Source: Capnocytophaga sp. oral taxon 338 str. F0234 (GTDB lineage Bacteria; Bacteroidota; Bacteroidia; Flavobacteriales; Flavobacteriaceae). Taken from it: 64,000 nt of DNA. The DNA is taken from contig NZ_GL872418.1 of assembly GCF_000192225.1 (NCBI RefSeq), positions 1-64,000 on the forward strand, written 5' to 3'. Under the pieces are notes generated by a model. That model did no database searches. It was not told the origin of the DNA and saw nothing but the letters and a program-made list of their open reading frames with translations. A program made the translations under genes and the position numbers. Positions 19,462-28,002 of this stretch are shown here, piece after piece (the stretch's first letter is position 1; every line of letters starts with the position of its first letter).

Positions 19462-19779
19462 ATGAGTACCTACATTAGAAAAAATGCTTTGGAATTTCAC
19501 ATTGATTTGCGAAATGTACATGATGAACGCACTTTTTTGATGAGAATGAAAGAAGGCTTCTCTTTTCCAGATTATTTCGGATACACTTTGGACTGTTTGG
19601 ATGATTGCATGCAATCCTTAGACTGGATAGAACATAAGCATGTATTGGCAAAGTTCTATCACCTGGAGGATGTGAAAAAGCACAATGAAACCTTGTATGG
19701 GGAAATCGTCAATAGTCTTAATCTTTATCGTTCTTATTGGACTGGGAATAAAGAAAAAAACGTTCAATTTGAATATTAA
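19462..19779 (+). CDS. barstar-like ribonuclease inhibitor
   Basis: 105 residues. The segment from FHIDLRNVHDERTFLMRMKEGF to FPDYFGYTLDCLDDCMQSLDWI matches the barstar fold: a beta-alpha start, then the Gly-x-x-x-Asp-x-Leu-x-Asp-Cys helix that blocks barnase-type ribonucleases. No barnase or other nuclease gene is adjacent on either strand. It follows the carboxylase gene by 76 bases. It may be a housekeeping barstar homologue or an orphan immunity protein. Confidence 0.8.
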   Translation: MSTYIRKNALEFHIDLRNVHDERTFLMRMKEGFSFPDYFGYTLDCLDDCMQSLDWIEHKHVLAKFYHLEDVKKHNETLYGEIVNSLNLYRSYWTGNKEKNVQFEY

Positions 19780-19904
19780 TCCTTACGAGAGATCGCTATC
19801 CAAAAAGTATAGTTAACAATAATCCTTACCTCCTGTAGGAGGTAAGAGGAAGAGTATTTGCAGTTTTTTGGACAGTTTTTTTCTTCAAATAGAACTAACT
19901 ACTT

Positions 19905-19940
19905 AAAAATAAAGCAACCTATATAGGTTGCTTTATTTTT
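19905..19940. terminator. bidirectional terminator between barstar and recA
   Basis: AAAAATAAAGCAACCTA and TATAGGTTGCTTTATTTTT form a long perfect stem with a tiny loop, giving A-run and T-run on both sides. It ends two convergent genes and overlaps the recA stop codon. Confidence 0.85.
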
Positions 19941-21087
19941 ATTTATCATCTTCTTCCTCGTCAAAGGCTTCATCATCAGGTTCATCATATTCAGATTCAT
20001 CTTCCTGATCTTTACTCTTGGATTTTGTCTTTGTTTTTTTCTTAACAACTACTTTTCCTTCCCTAACAGCTTCTTTAATTTTATTTTCTATCTCTTCTGC
20101 CATTTCAGGATTATCCAAAAGTACTGTCTTCATAGCCTCTCTCCCTTGAGCCAAACGTGTACCTCCATAGCTATACCATGCCCCACTTTTAGAAAGAATA
20201 TCATAATCCGTTCCCCAATCTATAATTTCTCCCGTTTTTGAAATTCCCTCTCCGTATATAATTTCAAATTCAGTATTTTGGAAAGGAGGGGCTACTTTGT
20301 TCTTTACTACTTTTACTCTGGTAAGGCTTCCATAGGCTTCTCCTTCTTTATTTTTCAAAGGAGAAGGTTGTCGGCGTACATCCACTCTTACAGATGCATA
20401 GAATTTTAAGGCATTTCCTCCAGTAGTGGTCTCAGGATTTCCAAAGGAAACCCCTATTTTTTCCCTGAGTTGATTGATGAACATCACCACACAATTAGCC
20501 CTACTAATACTCCCTGTTATTTTACGAAGCGCCTGAGACATAAGGCGTGCATGTACCCCCATCTTGGATTCTCCCATATCTCCTTCAATTTCCACTTTAG
20601 GAGTAAGGGCTGCTACAGAGTCCACCACAATAATATCCACTGCTCCTGAACGAATAAGATTGTCCACAATCTCCAGAGCTTGCTCTCCATTATCAGGTTG
20701 TGAAATAATGAGATTATCTATATCTATTCCTATTTTCTTAGCATACCCTGGATCAAAAGCATGTTCTGCATCAATAAAGGCAGCTGAACCTCCTTTTTTC
20801 TGAGCCTCTGCAATAGCATGCAAGGTAAGGGTAGTTTTCCCTGAAGATTCCTGACCGAAAATCTCAATAATGCGTCCACGAGGATAACCTCCTACCCCTA
20901 AGGCTATATCCAACCCTAAAGAGCCAGAGGGGATTACCTCTACCTTCTCAGCAACCTTATCGCCTAAGCGCATTACGGTTCCCTTTCCAAAGGTTTTATC
21001 AAGTTTCTCTAAAGCAAGTTTTAAGGCTTTGGCTTTAGCTTCTTTATCCTTGATTTCCTCTACTTTTTCTTTTTCTTTTTTTGCCAT
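19939..21087 (-). CDS. recA: recombinase RecA
   Basis: 382 residues. This ATP-dependent strand-exchange protein also triggers LexA-type autocleavage. Walker A is GQESSGKT near residue 77 and Walker [12 protein letters not shown] near 150. The DNA-binding loops are around [14 protein letters not shown] and [26 protein letters not shown]. The last 45 residues are first Lys-rich ([14 protein letters not shown]) and then strongly acidic ([15 protein letters not shown]), an extended version of the usual regulatory acidic tail. The gene is monocistronic. Confidence 0.98.
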   Translation of the reverse strand: MAKKEKEKVEEIKDKEAKAKALKLALEKLDKTFGKGTVMRLGDKVAEKVEVIPSGSLGLDIALGVGGYPRGRIIEIFGQESSGKTTLTLHAIAEAQKKGGSAAFIDAEHAFDPGYAKKIGIDIDNLIISQPDNGEQALEIVDNLIRSGAVDIIVVDSVAALTPKVEIEGDMGESKMGVHARLMSQALRKITGSISRANCVVMFINQLREKIGVSFGNPETTTGGNALKFYASVRVDVRRQPSPLKNKEGEAYGSLTRVKVVKNKVAPPFQNTEFEIIYGEGISKTGEIIDWGTDYDILSKSGAWYSYGGTRLAQGREAMKTVLLDNPEMAEEIENKIKEAVREGKVVVKKKTKTKSKSKDQEDESEYDEPDDEAFDEEEDDK

Positions 21088-21170
21088 TGATTTTTAATTT
21101 TTTAATAACCTTAAGGAAATCTTTAAGCCAATTATCTTCTATAGCAAAGATTTCCATACATTATAAGAAG

Positions 21171-21683
21171 TTATAATACAAACTTCTTAACAGATTGCCT
21201 TTGATAACGTTCTATGCACGCTCTGTATACTTCAAGTGCTTTTTCTGCATTTCCCCATCCTCTTACCTCTACCTTCTTGTTTTCAAGGTCTTTATACACC
21301 TTAAAGAAATGTTCTATCTCCTTAGTCAGATGAGGGTTTACTTCATTAAGTTCATTAAGAGATCTTACCATGGGATCCGCCTTAGGAACACAAAGAACCT
21401 TTTCATCTCCTCCTTTTTCATCGGACATATAAAGGATTCCTACAGGTTTAACTTCTACTACACAACCAGGAAAAAAAGGGATAGTAGAGATAACAAGTAC
21501 ATCCAAAGGATCTCCATCATCGGCAAGGGTTTCTGGGATAAAACCATAATCCGTAGGATATACCATAGAAGTATGGAGCATTCTGTCAAAACGCATTTTA
21601 CCTAATTCAAAATCATATTCATACTTATTCCTACTTCCTTTTGGGATTTCAATAAGCACATCAAAAGTTGTCTCTTTTGTCAT
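21171..21683 (-). CDS. ppa: inorganic pyrophosphatase (family I)
   Basis: 170 residues, soluble. It hydrolyses pyrophosphate and so pulls biosynthetic reactions forward. Metal ligands are visible in the signature DDGDPLDVLV near residue 65, with KYEYD near 20, YPTDYGFIPET near 45, and KADPMV followed by the HFFKVYKDLE region near 125. A TACCTTTG -7 box with TTG 18 bases before it (21712-21740, minus strand) lies about 30 bases upstream. Confidence 0.96.
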   Translation of the reverse strand: MTKETTFDVLIEIPKGSRNKYEYDFELGKMRFDRMLHTSMVYPTDYGFIPETLADDGDPLDVLVISTIPFFPGCVVEVKPVGILYMSDEKGGDEKVLCVPKADPMVRSLNELNEVNPHLTKEIEHFFKVYKDLENKKVEVRGWGNAEKALEVYRACIERYQRQSVKKFVL

Positions 21684-21711
21684 CTTTTATATTTCTTTGA
21701 AAATTAAAGAG

Positions 21712-21740
21712 CAAAGGTATATATTTTTTTTTATTATCAA
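21712..21740 (-). promoter_or_regulatory. promoter of ppa
   Basis: Minus strand TTG, 18 bases, TACCTTTG (21719-21712): near-consensus Bacteroidota promoter. Confidence 0.6.
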
Positions 21741-21803
21741 AACAAATATTATGTTTCTTTGCCCAGAAAAAAGTTGTATATTTGCCCCATAATTTTGTAA
21801 GAT

Positions 21804-22757
21804 ATGTATTCAGAACTTTCAGAAGGACACCCCATACGCACCTACTTACGTGAGACAGAACTTATTGAAAACCTATTAGATGAGATCATGCGTACTGATC
21901 CCTCTGAGGATTATCAGAAGTTCTACAACCTTTTCAATCAACTTTCCACTGTTGAAAAGCGCTTCCAGCGTAAAGAAAATCAACTCTTTCCTTTCTTAGA
22001 GCAACACGGTTGGACAAATCCTTCACAAAATATGTGGTCATTCCATGATACTATTCGTGATATGTTTCGTTTAGTACGTAAGAACTTGGAGGAGAAGGAC
22101 CTTGTAGGCGCTAAAAACAATATGGTATATGTAGAAGAAAATTTGCAACGCTTACTCAATATAGAATATAACATCCTTTTTGCACGTGCTTTGGATATTC
22201 TTTCTGAAGATGATTGGATAAAAATGAGACAAGGAGAAGAGGAAATTGGTTGGATGCTCCCGACCCCTCCTCCTCCCTACCCTAATGAATCCACCTATAT
22301 ACATCCTTCTATGGACACCACTCTACGTACTGATGTTGTCTTTGATGAAAAGGCACAGCATTATAATGAAGGATATATGACCATAGAGCAGGTAAACTTA
22401 CTGCTAAAGACTCTTCCTGTTGATATTACTTTTGTAGATGAGCATGATAAGGTTATCTTCTATAATCGTGGAGAAGAACGCGTGTTCCCTCGTAGTGCAG
22501 GTATTATAGGTCGTGAAGTCAAGTTCTGTCATCCTCCAAAGAGTGTAGGAACTGTACTCAAAATAGTAGAAGCTTTCCGTAATGGCACTCAGAATGAAGC
22601 TAATTTCTGGTTTAACTATCGCGGTAGGCTTATTTATGTGCGCTATTTTGCTGTACGTGATGCACAGAAGAATTATAAGGGAGTGATAGAGATGTCTCAG
22701 GATATTACTGATATCAAAACCATCGAAGGAGAAAGACGACTTTTAGAATGGGAGTAA
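21804..22757 (+). CDS. hemerythrin-like/PAS domain protein (DUF438 type)
   Basis: 317 residues, soluble. Residues 1-155 are a four-helix region like hemerythrin/DUF438 proteins, with HPIRTYLRETELIENLL, FQRKENQLFPFLEQHGW and MWSFHDTIRDMFRLV supplying His and Glu residues. After a Pro-rich linker (PTPPPPYP), residues 190-310 form a PAS domain (LPVDITFVDEHDKVIFYNRGEERVF) with the conserved GREVKFCHPPKSV helix. This suggests an oxygen, NO or metal sensor. No output domain follows, and the next gene is a polyprenyl synthase 24 bases on. A -7 box TATATTTG is at 21777-21784. Confidence 0.8.
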   Translation: MYSELSEGHPIRTYLRETELIENLLDEIMRTDPSEDYQKFYNLFNQLSTVEKRFQRKENQLFPFLEQHGWTNPSQNMWSFHDTIRDMFRLVRKNLEEKDLVGAKNNMVYVEENLQRLLNIEYNILFARALDILSEDDWIKMRQGEEEIGWMLPTPPPPYPNESTYIHPSMDTTLRTDVVFDEKAQHYNEGYMTIEQVNLLLKTLPVDITFVDEHDKVIFYNRGEERVFPRSAGIIGREVKFCHPPKSVGTVLKIVEAFRNGTQNEANFWFNYRGRLIYVRYFAVRDAQKNYKGVIEMSQDITDIKTIEGERRLLEWE

Positions 22758-22781
22758 ATAATTTTTTTTATATTTTCAACT

Positions 22782-23765
22782 TTGGCAAAAATCATAGAAC
22801 AAATAAAAGAACCCATCGCTCAGGAGATGGCTACCTTTGAGGACAAATTCAGACAATCCATGTCCTCACGGGTTGCTCTACTGAACCGTATCACACACTA
22901 TATTGTAAATAGAAAAGGAAAACAAATGCGCCCCATGTTTGTCTTCTTAGTAGCAAAACTCATCTCCAATGGTATTATAAACGAGCGTACTTACAGAGGG
23001 GCTGCTGTAATAGAACTTATTCATACCGCAACCTTGGTGCATGATGATGTAGTAGATGATAGTAATAAGCGACGCGGTTTCTTCTCTATCAATGCATTAT
23101 GGAAAAATAAAATTGCTGTTCTGGTAGGCGATTATCTTCTTTCTAAAGGACTTCTGTTATCAATAGATAATAATGATTTTGACCTGTTGAAGATTATCTC
23201 CGTCGCCGTACGTGAAATGAGCGAGGGAGAGCTCCTTCAAATGGAAAAAGCCCGCCGGTTGGATATTACTGAAGAAGTATATTATGAAATCATCCGACAG
23301 AAAACAGCCACTCTTATTGCTGCTTGTTGTGCTATGGGTGCCTGTTCTGTTGCTCCTGAGAATACTACGCTAATAGAAAAGATGCGACTCTTTGGAGAAT
23401 GTGTGGGCATGGCTTTCCAGATAAAAGACGACCTTTTTGACTATACAGAAGAGGCTATTGGAAAACCTACAGGTATTGATATTAAAGAGCAGAAAATGAC
23501 CCTCCCCCTTATTTATGTATTGAATACAGTGAAAGAAAAAGATCGCCACTGGCTCATTAATAGTATTAAGAACTATAATACAGATAAGAAACGGGTAAAA
23601 GAAGTCATTGCCTTTGTAAAAGCTCATGGAGGTATAGAGCGTACTCAAGAGAAAATGAGAGCTTACCAAAGAAAAGCACTTGCTATTTTAGATGATTTTC
23701 CTGCTTCTCCCTTCAAAAAAGCTCTCTTACAAATTGTGGACTACGTAATTGAACGAACAACATAA
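22782..23765 (+). CDS. polyprenyl diphosphate synthase (trans-isoprenyl)
   Basis: 327 residues from a TTG start. It makes the long isoprenoid chain, probably the menaquinone side chain, by adding isopentenyl units. Both Asp-rich magnesium sites are present: LVHDDVVDDSNKRRG near residue 85 and FQIKDDLFDYTE near 215, along with KGKQMRPMFVFL near 50. The TTG at 22782 gives the N-terminus AKIIEQIKEPIAQEM found in relatives. The next ATG (in EMATFEDKF) would shorten the protein by 14 residues. It lies 24 bases behind the PAS-type gene, so the two are probably co-transcribed. Confidence 0.92.
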   Translation: MAKIIEQIKEPIAQEMATFEDKFRQSMSSRVALLNRITHYIVNRKGKQMRPMFVFLVAKLISNGIINERTYRGAAVIELIHTATLVHDDVVDDSNKRRGFFSINALWKNKIAVLVGDYLLSKGLLLSIDNNDFDLLKIISVAVREMSEGELLQMEKARRLDITEEVYYEIIRQKTATLIAACCAMGACSVAPENTTLIEKMRLFGECVGMAFQIKDDLFDYTEEAIGKPTGIDIKEQKMTLPLIYVLNTVKEKDRHWLINSIKNYNTDKKRVKEVIAFVKAHGGIERTQEKMRAYQRKALAILDDFPASPFKKALLQIVDYVIERTT

Positions 23766-23781
23766 TATAACCCTCACATTT

Positions 23782-24372
23782 TCAATTTTCTATCATATCC
23801 ATTAGTTCTCTGTAGAACAAATAGGTGGGGAATCCTACTACATTATTATAGGAGCCTTTAATTTGAGTGATTCCTACGGCTCCTATCCATTCTTGAATTC
23901 CATAACTACCAGCCTTATCAAAAGGATGATAATTAGCTAAATAGTAGTTAATCATCTCAGAGGTAAGAGGAGCAAAAGTTACCTCAGTAGTATCACAAAA
24001 GATTTTCTGTTTGTCCTTCATCGTAAGGCATACAGCCGTAATTACCTCATGTGTTTTCCCAGAAAAGGCAGTAAGTGTCGCCAAAGCATCTGCATAATCC
24101 CTAGGCTTACCGATAGCTTCACCTTCAAACCAAATAAGCGTATCAGCAGTAATCAAAACTTCCTTATCCCTAAGTTCCTTAAGGAAGGGTACTGCCTTAC
24201 TCCTAGCTATATAGAGGGGAATTTCTTCTCTACACAATTCAGGAGGATAATGTTCCTCAATTTCTTTGATGCGTACTTGAAAATCAAGCCGTAATTCTCT
24301 TAAAAACTGTTGTCTACGAGGAGAGGAAGAAGCTAAAATAAGTGTATAATCCTTTAATTTATCTAATAACAT
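23782..24372 (-). CDS. maf: Maf-like nucleoside triphosphate pyrophosphatase
   Basis: 196 residues, cytoplasmic. Members hydrolyse non-canonical or dTTP/UTP nucleotides to monophosphates. Substrate-binding ILASSSPRRQQFL is near residue 12, the catalytic Asp lies in LITADTLIWFEGEAIGKP near 75, and the C-terminal KAGSYGIQEWIGAVGITQIKG is near 155, as in the dTTP/UTP-type group. It starts 6 bases after the DUF2149 stop and so ends a three-gene operon with the ExbB-like gene. Confidence 0.92.
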   Translation of the reverse strand: MLLDKLKDYTLILASSSPRRQQFLRELRLDFQVRIKEIEEHYPPELCREEIPLYIARSKAVPFLKELRDKEVLITADTLIWFEGEAIGKPRDYADALATLTAFSGKTHEVITAVCLTMKDKQKIFCDTTEVTFAPLTSEMINYYLANYHPFDKAGSYGIQEWIGAVGITQIKGSYNNVVGFPTYLFYRELMDMIEN

Positions 24373-24378
24373 GATGCA

Positions 24379-24720
24379 TTAATCTGGAACAAAAATATTT
24401 TCACCATCCTCATTTTCATAAAGTATTCCCAAGCGTTTACCCTTTTCTTTAGAAGAACCATCAGAGGGAGAGCCCCCCTTAGTTGTCTTGTATTTAGTAA
24501 TTTTTTCTCCTTTTTTCTGAATAATTTCCATATCATCTCCGTTCTTATTCACAATCGTAAAATCTCCTCCAGTAAAGAAAGCCGAGAGATTTAGGTTCAT
24601 TACCATGGAAACCATCAATGCTACAGAGAAGACCATAGCTACATCAAAGAGATTTACTACCACACTTAGGGGATCTGCATCATCATCCTTGAAAGGCATT
24701 GTTCTACGCGTATTTCTCAT
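24379..24720 (-). CDS. DUF2149 family membrane protein (ExbD-like partner)
   Basis: 113 residues: a short N-terminal cytoplasmic part (PFKDDDADPLSVVVNLFDVAMVF), one membrane segment near residues 25-48 and a periplasmic hydrophilic tail. The topology mirrors ExbD/TolR, and DUF2149 proteins are known to sit beside ExbB/TolQ-type channel genes. It overlaps the upstream ExbB-like gene by four bases (ATGA). The Asp in the NLFDVAMVF segment just before or in the membrane helix is a candidate proton carrier. Confidence 0.82.
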   Translation of the reverse strand: MRNTRRTMPFKDDDADPLSVVVNLFDVAMVFSVALMVSMVMNLNLSAFFTGGDFTIVNKNGDDMEIIQKKGEKITKYKTTKGGSPSDGSSKEKGKRLGILYENEDGENIFVPD

Positions 24721-25328
24721 TTCTCAATAAGTTGTTGGTTATAGGTACGAGTAATATAATCCAATTGGTTCACCTCCTTAGCATACCAGCGTTGCTTGAG
24801 CTGAAGGGTTATCAGCCCTACCAGGCTCACAACAAGCCCTACTACAGTAGTGGCAAAAACCACCTGCATATTGGATGCCATCTTGGAAATATCCCCTTGA
24901 GAAAGTCCTGTAAGAGCAGGGCTCATAGCAATAAGCGTCCCGATAAGCCCTAATACAGGACCTACTTTTGCTAATAATTTGGAAGTAACTACATCTTTTT
25001 CCGCTTCATTCTCAAAATTAGTTATCATATAATCAGTATAAGCATCATCCGCAGGATGTTCTAATATTTTACGCAAGTACTTTACAAACAATGAATTATC
25101 CTTCTTTGGTAGTACCTTATGTAATTCAACTACCGACTCAGGAGTAAGGCTCTGAAGTATAGGGCGAAGCTGTCTCTCATTCTTATACTTAGTAATATAC
25201 TGATTGTAAAAGCTGCCTACCAACAGTAAAGCACGTACAAAAAGTACCAATAGCACAATAATATCAGGAATAAGGAGGCTATCGGAAACCAAAAAGAGGA
25301 TTTGTGAAATCTGATCCATATCTATCAT
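24717..25328 (-). CDS. MotA/TolQ/ExbB family proton channel subunit
   Basis: 203 residues from ATG 25328. A start at 25343 is excluded because the -7 box TACCTTTG (25348-25341) overlaps it. A further ATG at 25319 is also possible. Three membrane segments are visible: near residues 10-40, then the conserved LLAKVGPVLGLIGTLIAMSPALTGL, and VVFATTVVGLVVSLVGLITL. These are the signature of energy-transducing stators that use the proton gradient. The DUF2149 gene follows with a 4-base overlap. No TonB-like gene is adjacent, so the driven partner is unknown. Confidence 0.88.
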   Translation of the reverse strand: MIDMDQISQILFLVSDSLLIPDIIVLLVLFVRALLLVGSFYNQYITKYKNERQLRPILQSLTPESVVELHKVLPKKDNSLFVKYLRKILEHPADDAYTDYMITNFENEAEKDVVTSKLLAKVGPVLGLIGTLIAMSPALTGLSQGDISKMASNMQVVFATTVVGLVVSLVGLITLQLKQRWYAKEVNQLDYITRTYNQQLIEK

Positions 25329-25340
25329 TTTTTTGCGGAG

Positions 25341-25348
25341 CAAAGGTA
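25341..25348 (-). promoter_or_regulatory. -7 element of the ExbB/DUF2149/maf operon
   Basis: TACCTTTG on the minus strand, 12 bases before ATG 25328, so the 5' leader must be very short. The divergent mlaE transcript starts about 190 bases away. Confidence 0.55.
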
Positions 25349-25511
25349 CGAAATTAATTCTATTTTTTTTGTTTTTACTTATTCTAAAAAAATATTAACT
25401 TATCTCTTTTTTTACAATAGGATGTAATAGCTATGAAAGCATTTGTAACTTAATGAAAACAAGAGAAAAGGAAATTTTTCACTTTTCATTTTTCACTATT
25501 CACTTTTTTTG

Positions 25512-25519
25512 TACCTTTG
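25512..25519 (+). promoter_or_regulatory. -7 element of the MlaE/MlaF operon
   Basis: TACCTTTG 17 bases before ATG 25537. It lies inside the longer reading frame from 25453 and therefore rules out that start. Confidence 0.55.
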
Positions 25520-25536
25520 CCCTTTCAAAGAACAAG

Positions 25537-26274
25537 ATGAAACACTTAGAAGCTATCGGGCGCTATTTCCTGATGATATATGAAATATTTCGTAAGCGAA
25601 CCAAATGGTCTATAATGAAAAAGCTCATTATGAAAGAGATAGATGACCTTATGTATAGTTCATTGGGGATTATTGCCTTTATTTCGCTATTTGTAGGAGC
25701 TGTAATTGCTATACAAATGGCACTGAATATTGATAATCCTCTTATTCCTAAGAGTTTGATTGGTTTTGCTACACGTCAGACCATTGTACTGGAGTTTGCT
25801 CCTACTTTCACCTCTATCATTGTAGCAGGGAAAGTAGGTTCCTTTATCACTTCCAGTATAGGTACTATGCGGGTTACCGAACAGATTGATGCTCTAGATA
25901 TTATGGGGGTCAATTCACTGAATTATCTAATCTTTCCTAAAATTATTGCTTTGCTTTTATATCCCTTTGCTATTACTATGGCGATGGCTTTAGGTATCTA
26001 TGGAGGATATATAGCAGCTACTGTAGGACATTACGCCACTTCAGCAGAATTTTTAGAAGGTTTAAAACTTCAATTCCGTTCCTTTGATATTACCTACGCA
26101 CTAATTAAGAGTGTTATCTTTGCCTTCGTGCTGGCGACTATCCCTGCTTATCATGGCTATTATATGAAAGGAGGTGCCTTGGATGTAGGAAAGGCTAGTA
26201 CAGTATCCTTTGTATGGACAAGTGTTGCCATTATTATTATTGATTTTATCATCACTCAAATACTTCTTACATAA
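25537..26274 (+). CDS. MlaE-type ABC transporter permease
   Basis: 245 residues from ATG 25537, chosen because the -7 box lies just before it and because MKHLEAIGRYFLM is the family-like N-terminus. It has five to six membrane segments. The central RQTIVLEFAPTFTSIIVAGKVGS and SIGTMRVTEQIDALDIMGV are the MlaE signature, and KSVIFAFVLATIPAYHGYYMKGGALDVGKA matches the C-terminal loop. The family moves phospholipids across the envelope to maintain outer-membrane asymmetry. The ATPase gene follows directly. No substrate-binding MlaD gene follows in this window. Confidence 0.92.
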   Translation: MKHLEAIGRYFLMIYEIFRKRTKWSIMKKLIMKEIDDLMYSSLGIIAFISLFVGAVIAIQMALNIDNPLIPKSLIGFATRQTIVLEFAPTFTSIIVAGKVGSFITSSIGTMRVTEQIDALDIMGVNSLNYLIFPKIIALLLYPFAITMAMALGIYGGYIAATVGHYATSAEFLEGLKLQFRSFDITYALIKSVIFAFVLATIPAYHGYYMKGGALDVGKASTVSFVWTSVAIIIIDFIITQILLT

Positions 26275-27039
26275 ATGATTGAAGTACAGAATATAAAAAA
26301 ATCCTTTGACGGAGTGGAAATTCTCAAGGGAATCTCTGCAACCTTTCATAAAGGAAAAACGAACCTCATCATCGGACAGAGTGGTTCTGGGAAGACTGTT
26401 TTTCTTAAAACTCTTTTGGGACTTTATGCACCTGATAGCGGAAACATTATTTATGATGGGGTCAAATACACCGATATGAACAAGGAGCAGCGCCGGAAGT
26501 TACGACAGAAAATGGGCATGGTTTTCCAAGGAAGTGCCCTCTTTGACTCCATGACAGTGGAAGAGAATGTAATGTTTCCCTTACAGATGTTCTCCTCCCT
26601 CTCCTCAGCAGAGATGAAAGACAGGGTGGATTTCGTTCTGGATAAGGTAAATTTAGTAGATGCCCATCACAAAAAACCTTCTGAAATATCAGGAGGAATG
26701 CAAAAACGTGTGGCTATTGCTCGTGCGGTAGTCAATGAGCCCAAATACCTATTCTGTGATGAACCCAACTCAGGATTAGATCCCAAAACAGCCATTGTAA
26801 TAGATAACCTTATCCACACAGTAACCGAGGAGTTCAATATCACCACCATTATTAATACCCATGATATGAATTCAGTGATGGAAATAGGCGAACAGATTAT
26901 CTTCCTTAAGAATGGCTACAAAGAATGGGAAGGCAGCAAAGATACTATCTTCAAGACAGATAATGAAGCGGTTACCGACTTTGTATATTCCTCTGAACTC
27001 TTTAAAAAAGTACGGAAGATGTATTTAGATAATGATTAA
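26275..27039 (+). CDS. MlaF-type ABC transporter ATP-binding protein
   Basis: 254 residues. Walker A is IIGQSGSGKTVFLK near residue 35, the Q-loop MVFQGSALFDSM is near 80, the ABC signature EISGGMQKRVAIARA is near 140 and Walker B YLFCDEPNSGLD is near 163. It follows the permease with no gap, making an MlaE-MlaF pair. Its last four bases overlap the end of convergent gcvH (27036-27039). Confidence 0.94.
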   Translation: MIEVQNIKKSFDGVEILKGISATFHKGKTNLIIGQSGSGKTVFLKTLLGLYAPDSGNIIYDGVKYTDMNKEQRRKLRQKMGMVFQGSALFDSMTVEENVMFPLQMFSSLSSAEMKDRVDFVLDKVNLVDAHHKKPSEISGGMQKRVAIARAVVNEPKYLFCDEPNSGLDPKTAIVIDNLIHTVTEEFNITTIINTHDMNSVMEIGEQIIFLKNGYKEWEGSKDTIFKTDNEAVTDFVYSSELFKKVRKMYLDND

Positions 27040-27422
27040 TCATTATTAGCGTTAATTATTGCCTGGTATGCCTCCGCTGTAAGAAGGGTATCCCACTGCT
27101 CTATTTGGGTAGGTTTTATTTGGAGAATCCATGCTTGGTAGGGAATCTTATTAATTTGTTCAGGCTTGCGTACGAGTTCTTTGTTGAAGGCAACAATCTC
27201 CGCAGAGAGGGGCATATACAGGTCAGAGAGGGTTTTTACCGCCTCTATAGTGCCAAATATCTGATCCTTTTCGAGTGTTTGCCCCTCTGTTTCTACCTCT
27301 ACATATACGATATCACTGAGTTGTTCTTGAGCAAAATCAGTAATCCCTGCATAATACACTTCTCCTTCTTGTCGCACCCATAAGTGCTCCGGAGTATAAC
27401 GAAGATCTTTAGGAAAAAACAT
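27036..27422 (-). CDS. gcvH: glycine cleavage system H protein
   Basis: 128 residues. This lipoyl carrier shuttles the aminomethyl group between the P and T proteins of glycine cleavage. The lipoyl Lys is in GTIEAVKTLSDLYMP near residue 63, and the N-terminus RYTPEHLWVRQEGEVYYAGITDFAQEQLSDIVYVE matches the family. The other gcv genes are not here. It ends tail-to-tail with the MlaF gene. Confidence 0.96.
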   Translation of the reverse strand: MFFPKDLRYTPEHLWVRQEGEVYYAGITDFAQEQLSDIVYVEVETEGQTLEKDQIFGTIEAVKTLSDLYMPLSAEIVAFNKELVRKPEQINKIPYQAWILQIKPTQIEQWDTLLTAEAYQAIINANND

Positions 27423-27472
27423 ATTAATTTTAGTTTTTAAGTTTTGAATTATTTAGTCATGAAATAAGTTCT

Positions 27473-27976
27473 TTACTTCTTATAATTATAGTTTCTTGTA
27501 TATACCCAAAGAAGAGAATTGTTTTCATTGGAGACTCCTACTTCTATGAAAACATCCTCCCTTTGAAGTTCTTTGCTCAGAAAAAAAGGTTTTGCTTCTT
27601 CCCACTTTTGGGTTAAAATAAACTGTTCTCCCTTGCCCTTGTAAGAAAGACTATACTGAATATTGTTTGTAAGACGGAATTCTTGAATCTCATCAGAGAT
27701 ACATTGTACCGATTCCTCTTCATATTCTCCCTTTTCGCTTTGCACATAAGCTCTTAGTATATCACAACAATTTCCTTGTATGAAATAATCATTTCCCTCT
27801 TTACGTAATCGAATATGTGTTAACACTATATGTCGGGTTGTCCTGTCCATAGCTATATCTTTATCACAATAACACTCCTGGTGGATAGCCTGTTTGTTTT
27901 GCGGTAAGAGATTCTTTCTTTGCGCATGACAAGAGAAGAGTATCCCAAATAATAAGAATATTATTCTTTTTTTCAT
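27473..27976 (-). CDS. exported small protein or lipoprotein, function unknown
   Basis: 167 residues. A short signal sequence (RIIFLLFGILFSCHAQ) can be read either as a lipobox ending at Cys 16 or as signal peptidase I cleavage after HAQ. The mature part has a cluster of Cys (HQECYCDKD and GNCCDILRAY, both within the first 80 residues) and is otherwise beta-like. I do not recognise a family. It stands between gcvH and the D-lactate dehydrogenase gene and ends 27 bases before the next stop, with no clear operon partner. Confidence 0.75.
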   Translation of the reverse strand: MKKRIIFLLFGILFSCHAQRKNLLPQNKQAIHQECYCDKDIAMDRTTRHIVLTHIRLRKEGNDYFIQGNCCDILRAYVQSEKGEYEEESVQCISDEIQEFRLTNNIQYSLSYKGKGEQFILTQKWEEAKPFFLSKELQREDVFIEVGVSNENNSLLWVYTRNYNYKK

Positions 27977-28002
27977 AAGTATTAATCATTGATAATTAAT
28001 CC

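Noticed and set aside
25453-25536. Earlier ATG for the MlaE-type permease
   Set aside because: The -7 element at 25512-25519 falls inside this extension; the family N-terminus begins at 25537.
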